From NCBI GenBank assembly GCA_023014335.1, contig JAECYW010000006.1:930001-994000 (forward strand): DNA of 64,000 bases. Direction: 5' to 3'. Made by a program: the position numbers and the translations under genes. The stretch comes from Galerina marginata (taxonomy: Eukaryota; Basidiomycota; Agaricomycetes; Agaricales; Galerinaceae). The number at the start of each line of letters is the position of its first letter. Position 1 is the stretch's first letter. Of this stretch, positions 34,256 to 44,634 are shown one piece after another. The notes below the pieces were generated by a model that worked only from the letters and a program-made list of their open reading frames with translations, did no database searches and was not told the DNA's origin.

Positions 34256-37200
34256 ATGTCACATCACCAACATTCGCAGTGGTATTCCAACCCGAACCAG
34301 CAGCAGCACCCACCGTCACACTCACCTATGCCACCACAGCAAAGCCACAACCCGCATGCGAGCTTCTCAGCATGGTCAACGGTACCGCCGGGACCTGCGC
34401 AGCACATGACGTCTCCCCCACTCTTTCATGCTCAAACCCAGCCTCAGGGCGCACCCACGGCGAACGAGCGTCCGAGGTTCGCGTATGGTCCTTCTCCAGC
34501 TCTTCCGCCAGCTCCGTCAATAGCACAGACCCAGCCTGCGGCAGCAGCGTACTTCCCACAGCATCAACAATACTCATCACACCAACCCCAAGCCCAGGCC
34601 CAAGCACAAGCACAAACCCAAACCCAAGCCTACGGACCTCCCCCGCCGCCACTGCACAACACCATCGAGCTAACGCACGAGAGGCTGTTGGCCGTGCTGG
34701 AGAAGTTCTCGGAGATGCTGCCGAAGTATTTCGACTTGGCGCCAGAGAGAGACGGCGACAACGACGACAGGGACGCGGACTCTGGAGGCGGCTCGTCCAG
34801 GGAGCGAAGGCGGCGGACGAGTAGGCCGAGAACGATCAGGCTGACGGTGCATGGCGGGGCATGCATGCTTCTCCACCCTGAGCTGTACGCGCTGTCTCAG
34901 CAGATGCCTTTGGTCCCTCCGGGACAGCCTCAGGCGCAATACCAACCCTCATCTACTCCACACGCACAGGGGCAGGGGCAAGCAGTGCCGACGATGGCTG
35001 CGGGCACCCACTTGCGCGACCTGCCCCGCCGCACGGCGACACGAGACGTGGACTTCATGATGCGCGGGTTCGTTGCCGACTATGCGGGCGTCGGCCCACC
35101 CCCGCCTCCAAGGCAGAGCCGCCGTGGACACCCCCATGGGGCTGTCAGCGGGGGGTATCCTATGTCAACGTACCCTGGCATGGTGGGTACTGGGTACCCG
35201 GGCCCGTACCCTGGCCAGCCACAGGGAGAAGACGACGAGGACCCGGCGCAGCTTGCACAAATGGATGCTGCATCGCGGTTGAAGGCGTGCATCTGCGCGA
35301 CGGCGCGCCTGCACTTCCCCGGGCTTGGCGCGGACTGGATGAACGCGGATCCGGACCAGGCCTTGCCCATGGGTGCTGAGTGAGTTTTGTCCCTTTCCTC
35401 TCTTGCTCTCCTCCCCTCCTTCCCTTGTCCTGTTTCGCTCTGCTCTTTCTGGGCTCGTTCTACGTTTCTATGTACTCACGTGCATTTTGACACTCGACAG
35501 CCCGGTCACACACGCTACCTTCGATCCCTTGCACTCCTCTGCGCAATCAGAGGAAAACAGGCGGAAGTTTACGGTCTTCCGCTCGAAGAACAGGCGGCTG
35601 GAGCTTGTGAGCGTGCCACCGTATTGGAGCGTCGCTCTGAAACTCGTACGGTGGGGCAAACAGGACTGGGGCGACGTCGGAATATTGTTGAGGTGAGTTA
35701 TTTTTTTAATTTAATTTAATTTTGATTTTTGGATTGGCTTTTTCTTGTTGGTCTCTCCTTTCACTCTTTGTGCGGGTTGTTTTGCGGTGGTTCTGGTGGT
35801 GGTTTTCTTGGTTATCCCTGCAGGAATAGTCGGAAGGCGATGGACGAGCAGAAGATCTTTCTTATACCTGATGACGTGTCGCGCTTGTCGGACTGCCTTG
35901 TGCTCCTTTGGAGCTAGATGGACGGGTAGGTGGGTAGGCGAACAGCCTTCTCACCTTTTATGTTATGATTCTCTCCGCATTGGTGATACTGACATAGGTG
36001 TGGGGCGTTTGGAGTGGCCATAGCGGTGGTGTTGCCTTTTATGGTCTGAAGTTCTAGCAACTGCTTATCAGGCGCATATATGCGCACTTTTCGGATGGAT
36101 GAACGAAAAAATTGCTCTGGTCCTCACCAAACACGCATATATGCGCCTCATCTTACCTCAAATCTTACCTCTCATGCATCGCCGTCCTCCGAACACGAAC
36201 TGATCGTTATCTCCTCAGACATGGCACCCTCACCTCGCAAATACAATGGACACCAGAGACTCTCCTTGCTTCGCTCGAGCATAACTGCTGGACAATGGGC
36301 TACTCCCGGTGGGAAGCAGGGAAGATGGCAGCGATGCGCGAAAAGGTGGCTCAGGCCGTAAGACTGGTGGAAAGTTTGGACGTAGTGCCGCTTGTGATGG
36401 CAAACGGAAGGGGTGGCCCCGAGAACTATTGGGGTAGTGGAGGTTCGCCTGGGAGCGGACCTGAAGCTATTGCTCGGCACCAGAGTGGCGGCGGTGGTGG
36501 TGGGAGGAGGGAGAGAGAGGGAGAAAGGGACAGGGACAGCTGGGGCTCAGCGCTGGGCATGCGAGGCCCATCGCCAAGCACTGTTGTCTTCCCTGCGCCG
36601 ATGCCTATGCCGGTGCCGGTGCTAGCTCATGAACATGGGCCTGTGCCAGAACTTGGACATGGACACGGGCCAGTCAACGTTCGCGACTGGGCCCGGAGCC
36701 GGAGCAGACATAGGAGTCAGAGCCGGAAGAGAAGCCAGTCGGTGCGGAGGCAGCGGAGCGCCAGTCGGGGTCCGCAGGAGGTGTTCATCCCGCCTGAATC
36801 CGATAGCGAGGGTGACGATTCCGATGACGAAGATGATGAGGACCCACGCAGACAACGGCGCCAGCCTGGCGCATACATCTATCGGAACCGTAGCCCGGAT
36901 CAGATCCCGAATCCGAATAGGCAACGCCAGCACCAAAATCAGCATCAGCGCCAGCGCCAGCCCAGTCCGTACGACAATGCTGACGCCGACGCTAACTCCT
37001 ATGCCTATGCGCCAGGCCAGGAGGAACAGCAACAGGCATATCACTCGCCGGCGCGCCAGAGCGAAAGCACGAGGTCAAGCCCGTGGCTCCAGCCGTCCCT
37101 ATCCCGCAGAACCAGCCCGCCCACCCAAAATCGCAACCCCCGTGCCAGTGTAGACCCGGAGCTGGCGGCCCGCGCATGGCACCCTCAAGCCCGAGCCCTT

Positions 37201-38283
37201 GCTGGGCATGGGCGAACATCTGCTATGAGCAACTCGACCTCTGTCGCTCCGTTCCAGCAGCACCAGCAGCAGCCCGTCAACCCCTCGCAGGTGTTACGTG
37301 ATCTACAACATCAGCGACATCACAAGCCCATGGGTCAGCCTGAGAGCTCTCTCGCTCGGAAGGAGCGAGAGGAGCGGGAGAAGAGGAGGAAGCAAGAGCG
37401 TGATGGTTCGAGGAGCGCCAAGCGGGGCTGGCTCGAGAGGATGGGTATTGGTGGTCGGCCAACGGGAGAGGCCGAGGCGGGTGCTGGTCCAGTTGCCGGT
37501 CCGAGTCGTTTGGGAAGAGACACTCGTGGGTACATGGACGAGAGCGAAGACGAGGGTGTCGACACGGACGTCGATACCGACGCGGTGGACAGCGACGATG
37601 ATGACAGCGACTCCGAGGGCAACAAAGAGAATCGCGGAAGAAGGCCCAACCAAGGCACGCCGCATCCTCATCACCAGCACCTCCATCTGCCTTCGCAACA
37701 CTCACAGCACCCGCGAGTGCAGCAGCAGAGACAACTGCACCAGATCTACGCCTCGCCGCCCCCTGCGCCGGTCCAACACGCGGGTGTGGACGTCGGGTTC
37801 CGGGCCCCGCGTATGATGTCTCGGCATTCGTCGCCCCATCCTAACCCGAATTTTGCGTCTGGCAGCAGGGATTCGTCGCCGCACCCTGGTGGAAAACGAC
37901 GTCCGCCGCCGTTAGACCTGGACTCACCCGCTGGCGTCGCTGGTCCTGGACCTAGCCAAGGGCAAGGGCAAGCCAGACCGTCCTCTCGAACTCGCGCCGG
38001 CAATGGCCATGGCCATGCCCACAATGCCGCTCATCCGTCCCAGCACCATCCCGCCCATCCGTCCCAACTCCAACATCTCTCTCATCCCTCTCAGCACCCC
38101 TCTCATCCGCAACTCCATCCAGAAGAACCTCATCGCCTGTCCCGCGCTGCCCAGCTCGCGCAATACCAGTTCGAGCAACAGCGGAGAGAATACGAAGAGC
38201 AACGCATGTTGGCTCCGGACCGAGATAGGAGGATGAGAGAGGTTATGGGTGTTCATCGGGTCAGTGGGCACGGCGGGCGGTAG
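34256..38283 (+). CDS. Nucleotidyltransferase-like protein with long low-complexity tail (1,126 aa)
   Basis: Exons 34256-35379, 35501-35692 and 36219-38283 close to 1,126 residues. After a Gln/Pro-rich start, a domain from about residue 145 reads HGGACMLLHPELYAL, RRTATRDVDFMMRGF, HFPGLGADWMN, LALPM-like DQALPMGAE, ELVSVPPYWSVALKLVRW and DWGDVGILLR, then HGTLTSQIQWTPETL. This order matches a fungal nucleotidyltransferase-fold family in which the DVD pair should bind metal; biochemical activity is unproven. The final 600 residues are disordered: Arg/Ser stretches, His/Gln/Pro runs, an acidic Asp/Glu block near 37540-37620 and charged coils. The reading of exon 3 is fixed by ILLR joining HGTLTSQ across a 526-base intron, very long for this genome. 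An alternative acceptor at 35824 would give a truncated protein. Confidence 0.8.
36072..36085. repeat. Palindrome GCGCATATATGCGC, copy 4, inside the long intron
   Basis: This is the only perfect 14-base form in the window. It lies in the 526-base intron of the nucleotidyltransferase-like gene and pairs with copy 5, about 60 bases downstream. Confidence 0.8.
36133..36146. repeat. Palindrome ACGCATATATGCGC, copy 5, inside the long intron
   Basis: This shares 13 of 14 bases with copy 4. Outer flanks are reverse-complementary for a further base or two (AGGCGC on one side, GCGCCT on the other), giving the pair the look of terminal inverted repeats around a 47-base core. Confidence 0.8.
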
Positions 38284-39080
38284 TTCGTCGATATCGTCTT
38301 CGTGTTCGGCGTCGTGCTCGCTGTTGCCTCCGCCGTTGTTCTTTCTGAGTGTTTCCTGTTTTTTTTTCGTTATGTTTTCGTTCATCTTCGTTTTGTCCAT
38401 TTTTATGGGTTTTTTCTATTTCTTCTGGATTGATTCACTATTTTCATCATCTTTATGATCTTCGTTCTCTGTTCTCTTCCCCCTTACACCATCCGTTTCG
38501 CCACTGGATGCAGAAGCCCGTCCTGCGACCATCAACCCAACTTAACCTTCCGTCTCTCCCATCTCTCATCTCGTCTCTCGTCACTCAATCTCATCTCAAC
38601 CTGCATCCAAGTGTATCTATCTATTGTATTTCATTTTCTCCATCCACTTTGTATTCCTACTCTCATCCACACGGACACGTATTTCTATTTCTCTGTCTCG
38701 TCCTACTTCCCATTCCCATTCACGTCACGTCACGTCCACGCCCACACCCACGTCCACCGTCATCCCCGTATCACCGCCACCGCCATCATCATTCACGCCA
38801 AAACTGGAACGCGAACGAACATCCCGAACCTGAACACGAACATGAACCCACTGTATCATATCTATTCTACACGGACCTGTACTTATTCTACCCTACCCTA
38901 TCCCCCTCGTATATATACCTTGTCGCATATGCTCTGCTCCTTGCTTTCTTGTATGTATCTAGCTTCTTGTGTATTGCTTAATTATAAATGAATACCCGCT
39001 ATTCTTCCTTTCTTGACATGCGGTCTACCTATTCGATCAGCCTTGGAGGTTCTGACATGAATTATTAATGTCGATTCGGT
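38284..39080. other. 3' flank, pyrimidine-rich
   Basis: A T- and C-rich stretch follows the nucleotidyltransferase-like gene. Long open frames here are low-complexity artefacts. I see no gene. Confidence 0.5.
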
Positions 39081-39650
39081 GTTAGATATTCGTTACTCAC
39101 ATTCTCTAACAGCCGTCGAATTTCTAACATTGGAGACGTGTTAGATATTCATTACTCACAATTTCTAACAGCCGTCGAATTTCTAACACCGGGGTCATGT
39201 TAGATATTCATTACTCACATTTTCTAACGACCCTCGAATTTCTAACACGGGGTTAGTGTTAGATATTCATAACTCACAATTTCTAACAGCCGTTGAATTT
39301 CTAACATCGGTTCAGTGTTAGATATTCATTACTCACATTTTCTAACGACCCTCGAATTTCTAACACGGGGTCAGTGTTAGATATTCGTTACTCACAGCTG
39401 CCGAGTTTCTAACATCGGTTCAGTGTTAGATATTAATTGTTCACAATTTCTAACAGCCCTCGAATTTCTAACACCGGGGTCGTGTTAAATATTCATTGCT
39501 CACTTTCTCTAACAGCCGTCAAATTTCTAACATTGGAGGCGTGTTAGATATTCATAATCCACATCTTCTAACCACCGTCGCATAATGTTTCTGACACGCG
39601 TCGAATTTCTAACACCTGGTCGGCCGCGTTAGATAAATAGTCCACATTTA
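39081..39650. repeat. Minisatellite, about nine copies of a 59-base unit
   Basis: Each unit begins TGTTAGATATTCATTACTCA and contains a second half TCGAATTTCTAACA, so TTAGA and TCTAA words alternate. Most units are 59 bases; one near 39375 is shortened to about 49 and the last two are degraded. Units differ by several substitutions, and two alternating variants (AACAGCC and AACGACC) suggest higher-order duplication. Confidence 0.9.
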
Positions 39651-39769
39651 ATGACGGTGACCTTTATCCGAGAAAACTTACAGGTATAGTTGGGCCGATA
39701 ATTGATGCAAACGAACCAGGCTGGGCGCAGAAGGACCTAGGACTTGTGACCGGCAGAAGTCGAATGACC

Positions 39770-39890
39770 GCCCGGTGGTTTCGGTGCACTGTGGCTGAGC
39801 GGCGAGAGGGATGGAAGCGTCGTCTAGGCTGTGCGGGCGTCCCGAGTTCTGGTAAGTCTTTGATCCTCGAGGCAAGTCCAATTGCAGCCA
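39770..39890 (-). repeat. Dispersed repeat related to 32.6-32.8 kb
   Basis: On the minus strand GCTGCAATTGGACTTGCCTC, GAGG and CGGGACGCCC follow in the same order as at 32660-32720. Similarity continues as short blocks (TTCCAT, CTCGC, CTCAG), so this is a diverged copy. Confidence 0.6.
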
Positions 39891-40782
39891 AGTCGTTGAA
39901 CCTAAAGGTGAACTATGAAACCCCCGCAGAAAAAAGGGGGAACGGAGCACTCGTGAGTAAATCAGAGTGCCTAAATAGAGTGCCTAAGTCGAGTCCTGTA
40001 CAGGGCGTAGGCGCAAGCTGTGTCGACATGCGAGGATTGGCGTATTGTAAAAAGGAACCCTCGATTCTGAGAGAACTGCCCGATGTGTAGCAAGAGCCTC
40101 AAAACGATGGCGATCGTAATTTCCCATGCCTCTGCCGAGTAGCCGTACCTGTAGTTCCCCGCCACCCGTGATATGCGCAATTTACAAATGGACTTTGGTA
40201 CAAACAGCACGACTAATAATACTAATTCGACAAAGTCTCCCATGACAGAACAATGAGCAAATGGCGTGGTCTATGTTTAGGTCTTCCTCCATAATGATGA
40301 TGATGATTTAATTTAAAGCACGGTCACAGCATTGCGACTTCTCGAGGTTCTTGACTGATCTGCTGACTCGACCTCGGTATCCTGCTTCCTTTGCCTTTTA
40401 CATTTTGTAAATTCATCTGAGTCATATTCAAAATGGGCAGGTCTAATTTCTTCGTTACTCAGTGCCCGTACATAGTTAGATATAGATGATAGTTAATATT
40501 GATCAATCTCGGCATATACTGATAGACCACCTTGGAACATATGATCACTCGTCCCATCATACCCAAGTCGCGCCCACTCGAAATTTTTAACAAGTCAGCC
40601 CAACGTCCAACGCGCCCTGAATTTCCGCTCTAACACTGCCCTACCACCTAACAGCGCCGGTTGATCTCCGGGCGCCTATGCATGATTATACTTAGTTCGA
40701 ACAACCCGTGACGTCCTCCGCCTTTTAGCCCACCGCTGGGACTAGGGGCGAGTTTGTGAACTTAAAAGATTACGACACACGA

Positions 40783-40834
40783 GATTCGAACGACCAACCT
40801 CGTCTAGGCCTTTCATTTTTGTTAGCACTTGCCA
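40783..40834 (-). other. tRNA-like relic (A and B boxes)
   Basis: The minus strand has TGGCAAGTGCT (40834-40824) and GTTCGAATC (40791-40783), spaced about 44 bases as in a tRNA gene. The flanks pair in only five of seven acceptor positions and the T stem does not pair, so this is not a working tRNA; it may be a decayed tRNA or SINE head. Confidence 0.3.
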
Positions 40835-42641
40835 GACTGTCAGATCCTGCTACGCTTTCTCTCCCTCAAACCCGACCGGAAACGGAAACACACGGAATCT
40901 GAAAACCCAGCGGCATTCCGAGGGCGGGAGCTGTATTTCATGACAAGATGTAAAGAAAGTTGGTTGGGTGGATGCAAAGTACTCCAGTGCCTAAAATAAA
41001 ATACCCAGAAACCCCTATCTGCTCTTACGGATAGTACTCAGATAACATGCCGCGGCTTAAATCCGCTTTGCCATCCAGCATCTTTATTCAATCTCTATCA
41101 GTGTATACGGAATCCGTATACACAAAAGAAGCTCCGCCACCCTGGGGACTACCGAGGGCACTGTTTTGTGGGCGTACTTGGTTCTGCAGCCTCGTACTGT
41201 TGTACTAGTATCCATTCGTCCATGGACTTACAAACCACACCACGGCACGCTTGCCGTGATTCATACGGGCCTCCTCATGGTGGAGCACCTGTCGGTTGCA
41301 ATGCCCCTACGCATAGCGGTTGATGCGAGAATCGACTGGCGGTCATATTATACGGTGGCAGATCAATACTCTGAGTTTCCTATGGACAGTGTTAACCGTC
41401 GGGGAAAGGGTTTAAGCTACAAGGACCGTCAAATTTGAGTCCAAAGGCGAGGTTTTCTCTTGGATTCTCTTCAAACCCGATCTAGAATTAATGTCACGCC
41501 TGTCATTAACTGTACCATACAGCCTCGGCATACCTGCGACCCAAAAGCCCAGGTATCGATCCAATAATAAGAGCGCAGAGCGAGTTTTAACTTGGTGACC
41601 AGCAGCCGCCAAACCCGGCGAAAAACTTGACCATTTTGGCGGCTCAAACGCGTGTAACAGCGAGCTGTTAGGACGAAAATTTCTCGTCAGCGTAGTAGAA
41701 CTACAGAAACCCTGACTAAATATATGAAACAAATTCAGCCGACCACTGGGATTTACTGGCTGACTCCCCTCCAATTGTACTTGGAATTCGGAGGTAAGGG
41801 AGTTTGCAGGCCAAAAAAGGAAATCGGACCGATGCACCCACCTCATTGACCTCCGACTCTCCGAGAAAAGAATTGGGTGAAATTAAAATCGGCCAAAATA
41901 ATATGTAGTCTTACACATACGATATGCTGTGCTTGTACTGTGCGAGGGATCCTTTCAATAAGGGTTTCTCGGAATTCCAGACTGGCGGCCAGACCGTGTA
42001 GAATTAAAGCCACGAATAAACCATCGGATCGAACAAAAGAACCAACATAACTATTCACCGTTCAGTGGCTTGTAATTTCAGCGTCGGAGTCACTGAGTAT
42101 ATGTACTTGCTACACAATCAGATCCAACCATCGAAGGAATAACTCCTTTACACTTATAAAAATTTTAAATACTACGAGTATCCCCGTCACCGTCGTTTGC
42201 TTATCCGCCGAAAATTAGTTGAAGAGGTAGTAAAAATCAGGGTAAAGTTTTTCCGTTAGTATCGCAAAAACCAAGCAAAAACCAGACAGAGTTGCTCAAG
42301 AGATCCCGTCTTTTTACCAGTATATTTGAGTTGACATGTCGAAAGTCTGTCAGTGAACGAGCTTGAGAACAAAATGTATTGGAATCTCACATTGGAGTGA
42401 ATGCATGACTCAAATATATCCTCCAACCGCTACAGCGTGACTTGACTCGGCCCCCAGGAGGCTTCTAATCGGTACGTCCCAGAGCGTATGCATTTCCATG
42501 ATGCCCCAGACAATAAAAAACGAGCTTTATTTGGCAATTGGCCTCCGAGTCCTTAGAATCAACATCCTAGTGTTCCATTTATTTGTTAGCTCACGCATGC
42601 ATGCTCATGTGGAAGTAGACAGATAAGCTGTATTTCGTGCA

Positions 42642-43085
42642 ATGGTTACTTTCCCTGAGCTGTCTGAGCCTGTCTCCGATAGATCTCGAAGGTCTCACAT
42701 GTTTCTCTATCCTTCAAATCTAGATCCACGATTTTCTAAAGTCCCAATCCATGTAGACGTTGCAGGTGTATATTGCAAATACAGCAATCACTGCCCTGAG
42801 CTTTACTTTGATGAGTTCTGGTACACCCAGGCCTCGCAGTACGCCGACACTCTCAATGCATTAAAAGGGACATGTGGAATATCGCGAGAGGTCGTGTTTG
42901 CATACGTTTGTATCCGAAATAACCGCAGTTTTGGAGTATATGAGGGAAGCAAGGTGCTGTGCGTGAAAATAACACTGGGCGAAACAAACTCGAGTGCTAT
43001 TGGACGTTTATGGTTGAGTGCTGAGCAGGAGATGGGGGCGGACCAGGCCGCAAAGGCTTCGTGGAATTTCCTTGGGGTGGGGTAG
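42642..43085 (+). CDS. Isolated 147-aa open frame, function unknown
   Basis: An ATG-initiated frame of 147 codons lies alone in the gene-poor block. The product contains FSKVPIHVDVAGVYCKYSNH, LYFDEFWYTQASQYADTLNA and REVVFAYVCIRNNRSFGVYE, with four cysteines and many aromatics, which looks less random than other frames nearby. No domain, signal peptide or membrane helix is recognised. It could be a gene fragment, an orphan gene or chance. Confidence 0.3.
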   Translation: MVTFPELSEPVSDRSRRSHMFLYPSNLDPRFSKVPIHVDVAGVYCKYSNHCPELYFDEFWYTQASQYADTLNALKGTCGISREVVFAYVCIRNNRSFGVYEGSKVLCVKITLGETNSSAIGRLWLSAEQEMGADQAAKASWNFLGVG

Positions 43086-43337
43086 AATGCCGTCATAGGC
43101 TTCTGGAAGGCGAACATAATCAGATTCTCGGAAAATTAAAGATCAGAAAACGTGACGTTCCGGGATCAGCAATCATGAAGCCGATGTCTTAATTTTAGCC
43201 TTCAGCCAACGTAGTACATGGTGTGGCGGAAACATATTTTATACGACCCCCGACTGTAAAAGGCCTTCTGTTAGGAAGACGAGTTTGTTTGTTCATTCAA
43301 TGGAGTTTAAACTCCGCGATGGTGCAGATGCCGCCGC

Positions 43338-43372
43338 GGCTGCGCCACACCTACTGAATCTGGGGCGCGCCA
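43338..43372 (+). repeat. Dispersed repeat, copy B
   Basis: GGCTGCGCCACACCTACTGA followed by ATCTGGGG matches the minus strand at 27480-27445. Weaker matches extend on both sides (CTCCGCGATG before; a diverged TCGAAACTCCAAGATCTTG after). Confidence 0.6.
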
Positions 43373-44522
43373 CGCGATGACGCGGCCCAAGTCGAAACTC
43401 CAAGATCTTGCCAACATCCTTCAAAATTCTGACTCATCGGGAAACGTCAAATATTTCATATTTGCTTCAAGTTGCGTTCGCCTTCGAGGCTCTTACATCT
43501 TTGATTCATTCGCCATTTGGTTCGACTTCAACCAGGATACTCATTTGTTTTAAGCGCGTTTCCTTGGTTTACACGGTATTAAGACCTTGTGCAAGGCCTC
43601 CTACAAACTATTTTGCGCCTGGAATTCCCCCAGTGCACTTGCTCTGCTGGGAAGTAACTCTGCCGCAGAATTATAATATGACCCTCCCCCCTTTCGGTAA
43701 TCCATTTGAATTAAGTGGAATTCCTAGAGCCGTTGCTTGCGCTTTGGGTCATCCAACAGGGAGTGCCAGCAAATAAATGGAGAATCAACATCCTGATTTT
43801 TAATCCAAGTCTTTGTTATGTGGGTACAGTGGGGTGAGAACCCTTGATATATCGTTGATCAAGGTTGTCTGCATGTTTTATGCGAAAGATGGATGAGAAG
43901 CGACTCGAGTCACTCTCGCACAACTTATCGCTCGAAATAGCAGCATAAGGACTGGAATGGAGGTGCTGATATGATATATTATTGGATGGTTTGTATCATC
44001 GGCACAAACAGAATCAGCCGTCTGTCTCTTGCTGTTCCTGAAAGCGACCTCAAGTCTCTGGGTATGAAGGTGGACAATAAAAATAGAAAAACAGGCAAGT
44101 CAGATACAAAATCAGAAGTTGATCTTTTAACTCAATTTGCATTCCATCGGAAAGGTGTGTAAAGACGAAAGATTCCTGCGGCCATCACGTCGGCAGTTGG
44201 TAACCTCTAAAAAGGTGAATATGGTATCGAGTGAAGTTGAAGTTTCTGGGCGCTTAAAATTTAAAGGTCGACGATGCACCTGCCCAGGATAATTACGTTT
44301 CTCAAAGAACCTTCCGAATGTCTTCTAACCTCGAGTATTCAGTATTTTACAATAGGTCACCAATATCAAACTTCCGACAAGTCAACTCAAAGCAATCCCA
44401 TCTGGTTGTCGGCAGTCGCTAGGCGAAGTCAACCCCAAATCACAGCAAATGAACATCATCATGGTCAAGAGACCCTACCTCATCGATCATCTCTCGTTGT
44501 GTTGATGACCGCTTTCCAACAG

Positions 44523-44530
44523 CATAAAAG
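44523..44530 (+). promoter_or_regulatory. TATA-like box of the mucin-like gene
   Basis: CATAAAAG lies about 105 bases before the ATG at 44635. This position argues against the in-frame-looking ATG at 44532 as the start. Confidence 0.4.
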
Positions 44531-44634
44531 ATGAGGCCCTTCAGGTCCAATCCCCGCCTCGGACGTCTGTACCCCTCAGCCTCCTTCGCTCTCTGTGTTG
44601 CTCACCTTTCGAGAGCGGAGCGTCCGCCTTGTAA

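Larger units (their letters stand above)
39651..44522. other. 4.9-kb gene-poor block with repeat relics
   Basis: Apart from one 147-codon frame I find no supported gene. It holds a relative of the 32.6-kb tandem repeat near 39770-39890, a tRNA-like relic at 40783-40834 and an inverted relative of the 27.4-kb repeat at 43338-43372. A 144-codon minus-strand frame at 41412-41846 has no family and no splice partner. Confidence 0.45.

Noticed and set aside
36622..38400. Several long minus-strand frames opposite the tail of the nucleotidyltransferase-like gene.
   Set aside because: They arise from repetitive, stop-poor coding sequence; only the plus frame continues the conserved domain.
38349..38991. 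Overlapping frames of 178-210 codons after the nucleotidyltransferase-like gene.
   Set aside because: They are translations of a pyrimidine-rich 3' flank, rich in Ser/Phe/His/Pro in all frames, with no splice or domain support.
39081..39650. CRISPR-like array.
   Set aside because: Units are contiguous and diverged, with no unique spacers between constant repeats, and the organism is a eukaryote; it is a minisatellite.
31412..41178. A 15-base match, GTACGCCCACAAAAC at 31412 and its complement near 41164.
   Set aside because: A shared 15-mer on opposite strands is expected a few times by chance in 64 kb, and the flanks do not align.
41412..41846. A 144-codon minus-strand frame.
   Set aside because: Its length is compatible with chance here, and it has no domain, signal peptide or splice partner.
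44532..44634. Upstream ATG at 44532 as the start of the mucin-like protein.
   Set aside because: It is out of frame with the body, no GT...AG join restores the phase, and it overlaps the TATA-like position.
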